NCBI GenBank assembly: GCA_028583415.1
Contig: CM053269.1
Coordinates: forward strand, 73,553,435 to 73,617,434
Length of the DNA stretch: 64,000 bases
Source of the DNA: Protea cynaroides
Lineage: Eukaryota; Streptophyta; Magnoliopsida; Proteales; Proteaceae
Reading direction: 5' to 3'
In this document: positions 1-11,038 of the stretch, one piece after another
How positions within the stretch are numbered: position 1 is the first letter of the stretch
Layout: each line of letters starts with the position of its first letter
Notes under the pieces: model-generated
Told to the model about the DNA's origin: nothing
What the model saw: only the letters and a program-made list of their open reading frames with translations
The model's database searches: none
Translations under genes and position numbers: made by a program

Positions 1-56
1 TTCGAATCCTAGAAGTTTCCTAATCCTAGTAGGGTTACTAAACCCTATTTCTAGCC

Positions 57-64
57 TATAAATA
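57..64 (+). promoter_or_regulatory. TATA box of Ty3-like LTR copy 0
   Basis: TATAAATA is followed about 50 bp later by a purine-rich leader. The same element is found reversed in copies A (near 9636-9646) and B (near 12986-12996), always at the corresponding place, which supports a real LTR promoter. Confidence 0.55.
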
Positions 65-469
65 CACCTTTAAACCCCTCAAATCCTTTCCATTGTCTTT
101 CCCAAACCCTAGAGAAGAGAAAGAGCTTGAAGAGGAGAAGGAGCTAGGAAGAAGAAGGAGGTGCCGCCATTACCGTTTGACGAAGCTCTCGCTACGCCTG
201 TCAACGGTAAGTGTTTGATACCATCTTCTTATCCTATGTTAGTTATGTGGGTGGATCAATACCATGCAAAGTAGGTATTGATCTAAAACCCTAAATTGGC
301 CAATAAACCCTAAGTTGCCGTCAAACCCTAGATTCGAGTTTCGAGATGATATTCATCGAAACGAGACTTGAATGAGTTGGGAACAGCTCTAACTCAAAGC
401 CTAGACTTAGCATGGATAGGAGAAACCCTGAAAATCCATGGAGGATGATCGACGGCAGTCGAAGAACCC

Positions 470-640
470 ATGTATGGTCTTCCGGAGACATACCGGTCGA
501 CTATACCGGTTGCACATAGTGCGACCCGGTATGTTGCGACCGCTACCTCTCGGGAGGTTATACGTGGGGGACCGGCTGACCATACCGGTCGCCGATCCTT
601 CCCTCTGAGCCGCGACCGGTACATGCCGCCCGGTCGGCTC
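470..640 (+). promoter_or_regulatory. GGTCG word cluster, ACCGGTCG variant
   Basis: About ten copies of a short word in both orientations, here as ACCGGTCG or CGACCGGT. The cluster lies some 400 bp downstream of the TATA box. Copies A and B carry clusters at the matching place but with different word flanks (see findings). Function is unknown; a binding site for a protein is an inference. Confidence 0.5.
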
Positions 641-2105
641 CGTGAGGGTATTTTGTAACCATGTTGGTTTCCGACCAACATGAAACCTTAAATAATATAT
701 TCTAATGAAACCCTAATATTATGTAGGACTGTGACTTATTGTTTGGATCTTGCGACGTAGAGCAAGTTATTGAACGAGCGTCGGGTAAGGGAATCGACCT
801 AAACCTAATAATTAATGGACAAGAAATCGTTGTTAATCATTGTATATCTATGATGTGATGTTTGTGCATATTCACATGCCATCCTTTACTTTCGTTATTA
901 TTATTGTTCATGCATTCATAGGATGTGATTGTTAGGCATGTGATTGTTTTCGTTGGTGTGTGGAGTGGGGCATGGGCCCGGGATCGCTCTTCACACCGGC
1001 ACCTTTTGTAGTATTCTATCTTAACATGCTTGGTACGGATAGGGTATCGGGGAAGATCGTGGTACGTTGGTCTCCGATATTGATGTTGTCCCGACCATCG
1101 TTGGGTGGTACTGAGGATTCCGAGTCGACGCTGCCTTGTCCACGATGCTTTAGCTCTATCTCTATGCCGTAGGGTGTCGTGTTGGGATAGGGTCTACCTG
1201 CGTATTGTTTCTATCCTAGTGGGTTAGTTGCGGATAGGGTATCAGGGGGAGGTGAGGTCTAGGAGGTCTCCGACCCGGCCTGCACGCTCTAGCTCTATCT
1301 CTATGCCGTAGACGGCTGTGCTGGGATAGAGCATACATTGTTGACATATAGGATTGGTTAGTTGCGAGCCCAGTTTGCGAGCCCTGGCCAGTAGGGGCTT
1401 AGGTACTGGTATGGGTAGAGTATCAGGGGAGGTGCGGGTATACCTTAGCTCTATCTCTATTCCATGATGGGTGTATGTGGGTTGGTGGTTGTGTGATTAC
1501 TGTGCGACGCCACACACTCGTGTATAGAGGTGCGGGGGCCACCAAACCTTTCTATAGCACATTGCAAACTTTAAACCAGACCACAGCATAAAATGATTGT
1601 TACTCATGCATAATCTTGTGAAACTGTCTGATTGCCTTACTGAGCTGTGTTGTGTGCTCACCCTCTTTGTATATACATTGTTTTTAGATGTTGATGCAGG
1701 ATATACTGTGGACGATTACGTAAACGCTCCGGCGTATGGTGGTGCGGCAGTGTTGGATGTACAGGCAGGACAGGACGAGCATGACGCTTCATGCGAGTGC
1801 CCTTTCTGCGTGTACCTGTGATGGATTTATTTAGTCGTTTCAGTTATTTTTGTTTGATATTAGGTGATGTAAAAGATTATTATTTTATGTTTGAATTTGA
1901 ATAATGGGATATTTATTTAAATTATCAATAGATACTCAGTTCATTCTATTCAAAGTCTTCCGCTGTATATTTATATTCTGATTGTGGTTATGTGTAATTG
2001 GTTTGTATGGGTGGACACGGCCTATTCGAGATCCTGGTGTGAACCGTTGGTTCAATGACGGTTCACTCACACCATTCTGGTTGGATCAGAATTTGGGGTG
2101 TGACA

Positions 2106-2420
2106 TCCAAACCTAGGCTCTCTTGTAAGGTTGTATCACCAATCTACTTATCCCTTCACAAGTCAATTTTTGTACCATCCCCCAATACCCAACAAGTGTG
2201 CTTGGTAGTCCAGTCCCAAACTTTTTTATTGCTGGTCCATAAAGGAGATTCAACCACTCATCTCCTCATAAGCCCATTAGACCCAATATAGTATTTCCTC
2301 ATAAAAGTTGCATATGCTGTTTTTTCAATCATTATTTTTCATGCCATTTTCACAAGCAAGGCATCATTAATATCTTTCAACCTACATAAACCCAATCCAC
2401 CTTCCTATTTAGGCCTACAC
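2106..2420 (-). pseudogene. LINE ORF2, C-terminal part (left of solo LTR)
   Basis: Read on the - strand, this encodes the part behind the reverse transcriptase domain of plant LINE ORF2, including GGLGLCRLKDINDALL around 2340-2410, with several stops. It continues the reading of 4673-7668; the solo LTR at 2421-4667 lies between. The LINE 3' end and poly(A) are not visible: the fragment stops at the Ty3-like LTR end at 2105. Confidence 0.7.
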
Positions 2421-4667
2421 TATTGGACCTTGTGTTGTCATTGTTGGCAACTTGGCTGATGTGACAGTGTTTGTGAGCATACAGTCAGAGAAATAAGGAA
2501 AGAGAGTGTCAGTGTAGGAGAGAGAGTATCAATACAGTGGCAAAGCTGGAGCAACCTTGTAGTATGTTTTACAATGTTCTACATCTCTTATAGTATGTTT
2601 CAGATGGCTTACAGCGGGTTGAATAGTATTCTACATTGAGTTTAATGCAAGAGATTGTTTGTGGGCCCCATTGATGGTGTGGTCGAGAAGAGGAGTGAGA
2701 ATCTGATGATGTGACAGTAATATTGGTGGTGTGACAGAGTTTCTGGTAGTGTTGCAATGTTTCTTGTGTTGAGGCATTAAATATAAAGAAAGAAAGAAGA
2801 TGTAAAGAGATAATGAGGAGAGAGAAATTGGTGGGTGGGACCCACAGTGCCAAGGTGGCATGCTGCGACACCAACCACATGGCCAGCTGCATGGCATAGT
2901 CGTAGGTTAACACCAGCAACAAGCAGCCACCACGTAGCCGTGGCTGACACCAGTGGCAGTACCAAGCACAACAGCAGGCCCGTAGGCCCATTGTCGCGCA
3001 TGGAGTGGGCACGCATGGCATAGCCGTGGCTTTCCCTCATGCCGATCAATTGTTTGATTTTATTTTTAGAGAGAGAGAGAGTCAAGCCAGATCTAAAGAG
3101 AAGACCTTTCGGCCAGAAATCGAGTTACAGGTTTGTTTAATGAAGATTTTGGTTACAGACGCCATTACCAATGTTCTTAAGGGCATTTTGGTCCAGTTTG
3201 AAAGGAAAAGATGAGAGATAAGTGGTTCAGATAGAGCCATGAAGGCAAAATTCCAATCTGATGGCCCAGAAAAGTACGGGCTCAAGTGTAGTGCGGCGGC
3301 AGCATTTAGATGCCATCGCGCAAGATCTGATTGGCCACACGCAACTTAAAGAGGTGCTCTGTAATGCATGAACTAGATAACCTGATTCCATGTAGCGCAT
3401 GCGTGGTACTACAGTGGATCAGATCTAGATCTTGCGGCCCATATAATCTCCGATCGCGCCTGACGCGATTTATTTAGATCTGACGGTCCATACAAAATCC
3501 CGCTCTTTAAGGTAATCTAATGGATGGCAGAGAATATCCCCTTGAGGGCCAATCAGCGTTTGACAACGCATAAGGCGAGGGGCGATTTCGTGGGCACGGG
3601 TGCATGGTATGGCTTTAAAATATTCCATTTAGAATTATGTGGTTGGCTGAACTTTAAATCGTCATAAGTCGATCATCTGAGCTCTAAATCAGTCCGTTCA
3701 AGTTGCAGTTTTTATATTTTTGGATTCTTTATTTATGCGTTGTGTTGGGATCATAAAAACATAGAGAAAAATTAAAAAAGAGTATTTTGAAGGTAGACAG
3801 AAGGATTTTTAGGGTTTTGTACCCTGTGGGAATGATCAATCACCAACTACCTCTTCTTTGTGCATCAATAGAGTGCAAAATCCCTATAAGAGGTCAATAG
3901 AGCTTTTATTTTTATATTCATGGTGATTATGGATTGTGTGGAAGAGATTGGAAGCCTGTGAATGAGGTGTGCTCTGTGAATTGATCTCTATTATCATTGA
4001 AGGCTGTTGAAGAGTTCCTGACAGTAGTGTGAAACTTCAGAGATATTGTTGGCCATTCGAAACCATTGTTTGTGAGATTTTTCAATTCCCTATCTATTTA
4101 TGCTTTCAATATATTGTATGCTAGCGAATGTAAAAATTGTTGAATACCTAGATAGTGGGAGAAAAATTGTAAGGCAATTTTATAAGCCTAAAAATTGTTA
4201 TTTGCTTCCCATGTGTGCGGGTTAAGCTTGGTGCGTGCAGTGGGTGCTGAACACTGGCTATTAAGCCTGAATCTTGGCGTTGTTACGCCCTCTCAGTTTT
4301 ATGCTAGGAAAACCTAGGGTTAGTATCCTTGTCTTGTTAAAGACTAAAAGCTGAGTGTTGAGTAAATACGGAACCTGTTGGGCATTACTCTGTGGACTAG
4401 CCATCACACACTATATTGGTGAACCACGTAATATCCCTGTGTTCATTGTTTTTGCTTTCTGATATATTTTGGAGTGCGTGGAATGACTTGCAGGGTGGGT
4501 GTGCAAATCTGATAGACCTGACCATTGAGTGGTAGTGAGGTGGATATGCATACGCTTGTGTGTATATAAAAATCAGATATCCATCAGCTCTAGGCAGCAG
4601 TGAATTTATCAGGAAAAAGTTTTAGACACTGATTCACCCCCCTCTCAGTGTCATATCAAGTTCATCA
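2421..4667 (+). mobile_element. Solo LTR of a Sirevirus-like copia element, copy 1
   Basis: A 2,247-bp LTR. It starts TATTGGAC (TGTTGGAC in the other copies) and ends in GTTCATCA, preceded by the run CTGATTCACCCCCCTCTCAG typical of Sirevirus LTR ends. It is flanked by an exact 5-bp target duplication, TACAC (2416-2420 and 4668-4672), and it interrupts a LINE. Full-length relatives are copy 2 (10565-15180, interrupted) and copy 3 (25846-28172). No internal region is present, so it is a solo LTR left by LTR-LTR recombination. ORFs within it are compositional. Confidence 0.85.
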
Positions 4668-4672
4668 TACAC

Positions 4673-7668
4673 ATTATGTCCCACTTCACCACCACAGTCT
4701 TTCTCAAGAGGGGGTCTCTTGACCAAATGAAATTCCTCATTTAATCCTCAGCAGTTTTAATTATTGCATGAGGCTACTTATAAACAAAGAAGGAGTGTAA
4801 GAAAGAACTACTAAGCACTGTTTTTACCAATTCCACCTTACCGGCAAAAGATAATAACCGCCCCTTCCATGTTAAATTTTTTTGCTTAAACCTACAAGAA
4901 TAGGTGCAAAAAAGTCCATCCTTCTCTTCCCTTTAAACAGCTGAACCCCCAAGTACTTAGTTAGAAAGACACCTTCAGAGAATTGAAAACACCTAAGCAA
5001 ATTCTGCCTATCACATTTGCTTTTCGAATCAGAGAAATACGCCTTACTTTTAGCTGGGTTTATTTTCTGTCCACTAAAAGAATGATATAAGTTAAGAAAA
5101 CTCCCAAAATGCTTCCCTTAAGACAACTTAGCCTTCATGAATACAAAAACATCATCTGCAAACATCAGATGAGTTGGCGTCCCCACACCTCTTCCATTAA
5201 AGACTGGATCAATACCCCTTATTTGCTGCATTCTCTTTATTCCTATGCATAGCACTTCTTTAGCAATTACAAATAACAAAGGGGAAAGAGGATCACCCTG
5301 ACGTAACCCTCTTTTAGCCTTAAAGAAGTCAATCGGCCCACCATTGAACATGATGCTCATTCTTGTGGACTGCAGCAAAGAAGCAACTCTCATAATAAAA
5401 ATCTCTGAGAAACCAAATTTTCTCAGAATTGCATAGATAAACTCCCATTCCACTGTATCATATGCTTTTTGTATATCAAGTTTTAAAAGTCATACTGCCC
5501 TACTTTAACTTTCTATTCATTAGAGTTACCAACTTAGAAGCCATACCCATATTACTATGTATCACCCTTCCCTTGACAAATCCACCTTGCTCCTTTGAGA
5601 TAATCTTACCCACAAAGCCTCCTAAACGAGTTGCTAGGATCTTTGGGATAATTTTATATATAAAGTTTTCAACACTTATTGGCCTGAACTCAGATAACTT
5701 CACAATCCCCTTCCTTTTAGGTATTAAAGAAATAAAACTATTATTTACCCCATTTTTCATTCTATTACTCAAAAAAAAAAATACTTGACAGCTTGGCAAA
5801 CATCATGTCCCACAATATCTCAACAGGTACAATAGAACTTAACAAAAAACCCATCTGGGCCAGGTCTACTATTCTGGTTCATATCAAATATAGATTTTTT
5901 AATCTCCTCCTTCGATGGAACTGCATCCAGCAAGCCATTATCCTCATCATCCACCAACTTTGGAACCACATCTAAGCATGCCTTATTTGGAACTGAACCC
6001 TGAGAGAGGTGGAACTCCTCATAGTATTAAAGAATGTAGGCCTTAATCTTCTCCTGATCCTCCAAAACCCCTCCATCTTCCTTCTACATTACCCTTATTA
6101 TGCTCTTCTCATTCTTCCTTTAGCACAAGCATGAAAGAAGTTGGAGTTACGATCCCCACATTTAATCCATTTTATTCTTGACGTATCTGCCTAAAAAGCT
6201 TCATGTGTGACACTTGCCTCATTAAATCTTTTAATAGCTAACCCCTCTTCTTTTTTCAACACCTCAGAGAACCATTCAGCTTGGATTCTTTCTTGTACCT
6301 CCTCCAAACTTTTCCTTGCTCTCAGCATTTCAGTATTCACATTTGGGTAAACCTTCCGAGACCAGATTTTTAATTCTTTCTTGAGGGTCTTTCATTTTGA
6401 CATTAGGGCATATGTAGGGGAACCATGAACAGAAATATCTCATACCTTCTTTACTACCTCCTTAAAGCTAGGATGCTCTATCCAGAATCTTTGTATTCTG
6501 TATGGCACATTAGTTGGCCTTGTGACCACAAGACACCATAGCAAGATAGGGGAGTGATCAGAAGCTACTCTAGGTAACACATGTTGGACAGTGTTAACAA
6601 ATATTTCATTCCATTTTTCATTTCCAAAACTCCTATCAAGGACAGCCTTTACATGTCCCACGACTCGGTTGTTGGACCATGTAAACTTCAGACCCATGGT
6701 GTCAAACTCAGTTAATGAAACCAAATTAAGGAACAACTCAAATTCAGTAGCTGCAGATATGCAAAACCTTCCCGGCCCTACCTTTTCATGAGCATAACGC
6801 CAACAATTGAAATCACCTAAAATAGTCCAAGGAATATTTACATTCCCAAGGCTAACTAATTCCGTCCATAACTCCCTTCTTTTAACCTTCAATGTATTGG
6901 CATGCACACATGTGTCTTAATACCTTTTATTTCTACCTCAACTGTCATTTGTTGCTCTGAGCTACAAACCACCATTGGTGGCTGCATCTCATTTTTCCAA
7001 GCCACCCACAAATTTGGATGTTTATTACTCCTTATATTATGCAAGAAAGAAGTTCCATACCCATACCTATCAAACAGCCTTGCTGGAAACTTCGATGGGT
7101 CAACCATAGGTTTAGCCATACAAAGAATACAGGCGAGTGCTCACTCAAAAACATCTTCAAACACCTTCTCATTTTAGGGTTCGATACACCCCTAATGTTC
7201 CAGTAAAAAACTTTCATTTGGAGACTTTCTGTTTAATAGTCTCCTGTCTAGCCACCCTAGAAGAAGAGGCAACCTCCGATCTCTTACCCCTTCCTCTGAC
7301 CGGGGTCTTCCTTCTAACCTCAGTGAAGCCATCCTCATCTCCATTCACTGCATTCTTAGTTAGTGCCTCATCCACAACTCTGATATCATTAAGTATCACT
7401 GTAATACTACCATCATTCACCTCCACTTGATTGAGTTGGGTTGATTAACTATCTCTATGGGCATTACTGTTTCCAGTTACCGAAGTACCATCAGAGTAGA
7501 AATCACAGAAACATCAGTAGCCTCCCTATCTCTTCTTACACCATCCTAGCTCTCAGCCTCTTGAGGTAGTTCCCCCTCTTCCCTATCCACCACATCAGCC
7601 CAATCACCCTGGATTTATTGATATGAAAAACTAACATTATCCTTAGAATGAAAGCCCTAGGCTACATT
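4673..7668 (-). pseudogene. LINE (non-LTR retrotransposon), ORF1 end and ORF2
   Basis: A degenerate plant LINE read leftward. ORF1 end: 7426-7214, with GFTEVRRK and a basic RGRGKR stretch. ORF2 starts at 7217 with MKVFYWNIRG, the usual start of the AP-type endonuclease; its ATG overlaps the ORF1 stop as ATGA. Endonuclease motifs GDFNCWRY, FTWSNN and SDHSPILL lie in 6907-6440. Reverse transcriptase follows: FRPISVENFIYKII (5799-5500), then RGLRQGDPLSPLLF and FADDVFVF (5453-5118). Several frameshifts and stops show it is dead. The 5' end is cut at 7668 by a Ty3-like LTR; the 3' part is at 2106-2420. Confidence 0.85.
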
Positions 7669-9860
7669 TGTCACACCCTAATTCTGAACCAACCAGAATG
7701 GTGTAATGAATCGTTCATAGACCAACGGTTCAATCAAAATCTCATATAGGCCATGCCCATTCAATTAAATCAGATACATTCCACAAGCAAAATCAGAGTA
7801 AATAAACGATAATGGAAGTCTTTAATATTAATGAACTGAGTATCTGACAGTGATAGCATAATTAAGTATCTAATTATCTCCAATATACCTCAAGACATAA
7901 AATAAAGTAAAATAATCAATTACATGTTCCAATAACTAAACAACCAAGCTAATAAAAAACACATGAGTTGCACTCGCATGATGGATCATGGCCTCTTCCA
8001 TAGCTTCCATGTCCATCACCGCTACATATCCATTCGTCGACATGTTCATGTAATCTTCCATAGTAGGGCCTGCATCAAGAACTAAAAATATTCAACGTCG
8101 AAAGGGTGAGCACACATCACGGCTTAGTGAGCAAACAAAACAATGCAACAAACATATGCATGCATTCAATTCATATCTTTGGTCTGGTTTTTAAGTTTAC
8201 AAAGTGGTATAGAAAGGTTTGGTGGCCCCCGCACCTCTATACACGAGTGTGTGAATCCGTCCAATGGATCAAACACCATTGCCGTCCCACATGCGCCCAC
8301 CATGGAATAGAGATAAAGCTAAAGTGTCCGGATCAAATACCGCCAACACTTCCCCTGATGCCCTACCCATACCAACACGTAAGTCCCTATTGGCGAGGGC
8401 TAGCAAACTGGGCTCCAACTAACCAATCCTAATGCCAAATAGTGTATCCAAGGCCTCACCCCAGCATCCCTCAATAGGTCCATAGAGATAGAGCTAAGGC
8501 CCCTCGGTAGAGTCAGAGACCACACAGTCCGAGACCACCTCCCTTGATGTCCTACAACGTAATAGTTCTGCTAAGATAATGGTGATACGATGATGTTAGT
8601 GGGCAAGACTTGAGTAGAGATAGAGCTAGAGTCTGGTGACGAGGTCAAAGATGACCATGCCATGTCCTCCACTCGTATCCAATACATCAACCACACACAT
8701 ACATTCACATGCATATTCCTAGTATTATCATCATCATCATGTTAAAAATAAACAGAATTAAATATGCATGAACAGTAATATCAGGAATATTGGATGACAT
8801 GTGAGATGCATATTACAAGCATACAAGCATAGAATCAATCATGGTATTGAACTCAATAAAGTAAACGATTTATTATTATCCAATTAGTTTAGGTCTTGTT
8901 CCCTCACCTTTGATTGATGGTTGTTCCTCTTCCAAACATTGTAAATCACTTTTAGACCACTTGGAAACCTAACAAATTTATGCATTCTAAGTTAGAGTTC
9001 ATATTCATTAATTACAGTGTTTAAATGTCCCATCTGGAATCATTCAGACCTCCAGAAGCTGAGTGGTCGCATGTGTGGTTGCACTTGTGGTCTCAGTTTC
9101 TGCGACCATAGGGTGTGGGATTGATACGTGTGGTCGCATATTATGCAACCACATACATGCGACCACACCCTCCCTGGTAACTTTCTGAGGGCGTGTGGTC
9201 GACACATGTGCCTCGTGTGGTCGACCATAGCTGCGACCACACGAGTGTTTGGTCGACTTTCATTCTCAGTCTAACCTCTTCATGATTTGATTCCTTGAAC
9301 TATCACTAGGGTCCTTCCTATGATTGATCTATGGCCTTAATTTCATATTTTTCATAATTATCTACTCTAACCTACTCTTCATGGATTTCCTTTGAGTTTT
9401 CGTCTATGGGTCTCATGATTGAGATCCTACTTTGAATCAATACTTCCTCCATGATCTATTCTAGGCATTCAACTAATGTAGGGACGATTCCATACCTTAA
9501 ACTTGCTGAAGAATCAGAACTCTCTGAAATTCCTTTTCTTAGTCTTCCTTTTCAATTCTCCTTCTCTTCCTCCTCCTCTCTTTCTCTCTCTTTCAGTTTA
9601 AGTTCTAAAAGAATGAAAGAGGCTAAGGGATGTCCTATATATAGAGGGAAACCCTCCATATAGAGTCCTACTTTGATTAAGAAAGAACCCTCTTCTGATT
9701 AGGAAGGTTTCTTAATCACAGAGTCGATTATAACATCTTGTGATCGCACGTGGGGTTGTAGAACCCGTCGACCACATGACCAAAAATTACGACCACACGT
9801 CCCAGACTCCCATGGTCTCATTATTATGAGGTGTGATCAACCCCACCTTTTTAGGTATGC
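7669..9860 (-). mobile_element. Ty3-like LTR, copy A, truncated
   Basis: Same family as 1-2105, reversed. It starts on the + strand with TGTCACACCC and follows copy B (11039-13343) through the spaced words gagatagagctaa, the GGTCG-type clusters and the TATA region (9636-9646). Similarity to copy B stops after TTAGGTATGC at 9860, where copia protease sequence begins; about 145 bp that copy B still has are missing. This marks a deletion or insertion junction. No TSD can be assigned. Confidence 0.7.
9060..9252 (-). promoter_or_regulatory. GGTCG word cluster, TGTGGTCG variant (copy A)
   Basis: About ten words such as GTGTGGTCGC and GCGACCACAC in both orientations. They are colinear with the cluster of copy B at 12410-12610, where the words read AGGGTCG/CGACCCT. 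A second, smaller group with the same variant lies at 9740-9840, on the other side of the TATA box. Confidence 0.5.
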
Positions 9861-10275
9861 TTTGAGACAACGCTCAAGACACAAGACAGGCTGTCTCATT
9901 GGATACTTGACAGTAGATGCTCTAGTCACATGACAGGTGACAATAAAATGTTTCAGCAGCTTCAATAGTATGAGGGAGGTACAGTGAAGTTTGGAAACAA
10001 TGATGGGTCCAAGGTAACTGGAAAGATCAGCATCAACAATGGAAAGGTGAAACTCATGATGTGTTTTATGTGTCAAGACTCAAGCACAATGTTCTTAGCA
10101 TCAGTCAGATTTGTGACAGAGGGCATGAAGTGATCTTCAACAAACAGGGATGTGAGATCAGAAGAGTTGACAGTGGCAAGATTGTGGCTTCAGGACAGAG
10201 AACCTCAAGAAACTTATACACTCTGACAGAGAGTGTCAAAGATTCATTCATGACCATGCTCACCAAGCAGTGAGG
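9861..10275 (+). pseudogene. Copia protease-region fragment
   Basis: Part of a copia polyprotein around the aspartic protease. Visible in order: HWILDSRCSSHMTGDNKMF (the usual active-site DSG is DSR), then VKFGNNDGSKVTGK, LKHNVLSISQICDRGHEV and RNLYTLTES. The last part reads in frame at 10061-10273 and then stops. Integrase, reverse transcriptase and RNase H are all missing; the 3' untranslated region and 3' LTR follow directly. It is the remnant of the element whose 3' LTR is 10565-15180. A frameshift near 10060 and the lost catalytic glycine make it inactive. Confidence 0.8.
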
Positions 10276-10564
10276 TGCTTGGCATGAGGGGGAGTAGTGT
10301 GTGTTTGTTATATCCTTTTACTCCCGATGATAAACTCAAGGGGAGTTCTTTGGTATTTATATGTTGAGTGGTCTATGCTTGTTATCTTTTTTCTTTTTAT
10401 GTTAGACTCAGGGGGAGTCTTGTGATGTTTTTATGTGTTGATATGATGGTCTTGGAAAGATGCGGTGGGCACTTCTATGTGGCACGTCCCTTTGTATTTG
10501 TAGTCAAAGGGGGAGAAAGATCTCATGTGCATAATGAGTTGCCAACAATTCTAAAGGGAGAGAT
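10276..10564 (+). promoter_or_regulatory. Reiterated polypurine tracts before the 3' LTR
   Basis: Five purine runs precede the LTR: GAGGGGGAGTAG (about 10287), AAGGGGAG (10338), AGGGGGAG (10410), AAAGGGGGAGAAAGA (10505) and AAAGGGAGAGA, which abuts TGTTGGAC at 10565. The last is the priming tract proper. Several such tracts upstream of the 3' LTR are a known hallmark of Sireviruses, which supports that assignment. Confidence 0.65.
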
Positions 10565-11038
10565 TGTTGGACTTTGTGTTGTCATTGTTGGCAACTTGGC
10601 TGATGTGACAATGTTTGTAAGCATACAGTCAGAGAAATTAAGAAAGAGAGTGTTAGTATAGGAGAGAGAGTATCAGTGCAGTGGTAAAGATGGAGCAACC
10701 TTGTATATGTGTTTTACAGTGTTCTACATCTCTTATAGTATGTCTCAGATGGCTTGTAGTGAGTTAAATGACATTAAACATTGAATTTGATGAAAGATAT
10801 TATCTGTAGACCCTACTGGTGATGTGGCACAGCTTCTCTGATGATGTGACCGAGTTATTGATGATGAGGCAGTATTGCGGCATCTTGAAGCATTAAATAT
10901 GAAGAAAGAAAGAAGATGTAGAGAGAGAATAAGGAGAGAGAAAGAGGAGAGAGAAAAATAGTAGGTGGGACCCACTGTGCCAATGTGGCATGCCACCATG
11001 GCAGCCAGCCTGGCCAAGGGCCGTGGCACCACAGCGGC

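Larger units (their letters stand above)
1..2105 (+). mobile_element. Ty3-like LTR, copy 0, cut by the window start
   Basis: This is the 3' part of a long terminal repeat; its start lies before the window. It ends at GGGGTGTGACA, and the same end occurs in reverse at 7669 and 11039. A TATA box (57-64) and a purine-rich leader read rightward, so the LTR sense is +. The word tagctctatctctat occurs three times (1151, 1290, 1446). A block of GGTCG words lies at 470-640. Ends of this kind are typical of plant Del/Tekay-like Ty3 elements, but no coding region is present, so the family is an inference. No protein of this element is seen in the window; the small ORFs within it look random. Confidence 0.7.

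Noticed and set aside
960..1821. ORFs of 70-74 aa on the + strand
   Set aside because: They lie inside Ty3-like LTR copy 0; the corresponding places of copies A and B are not open in the same way and no family is recognisable.
2569..3214. Several overlapping ORFs up to 150 aa
   Set aside because: They lie inside the copia solo LTR. Different frames are open in copies 2 and 3, and composition is Cys/Trp/His-rich, as expected from the GC-rich LTR core.
2106..7668. Copies 0 and A as the two LTRs of one element with the LINE as interior
   Set aside because: The two LTRs are in opposite orientation, so they cannot be the ends of one retrotransposon.
8106..8432. 108-aa ORF
   Set aside because: LTR copy A sequence; similar frames at 11330-11915 are other pieces of the same LTR, not a conserved protein.
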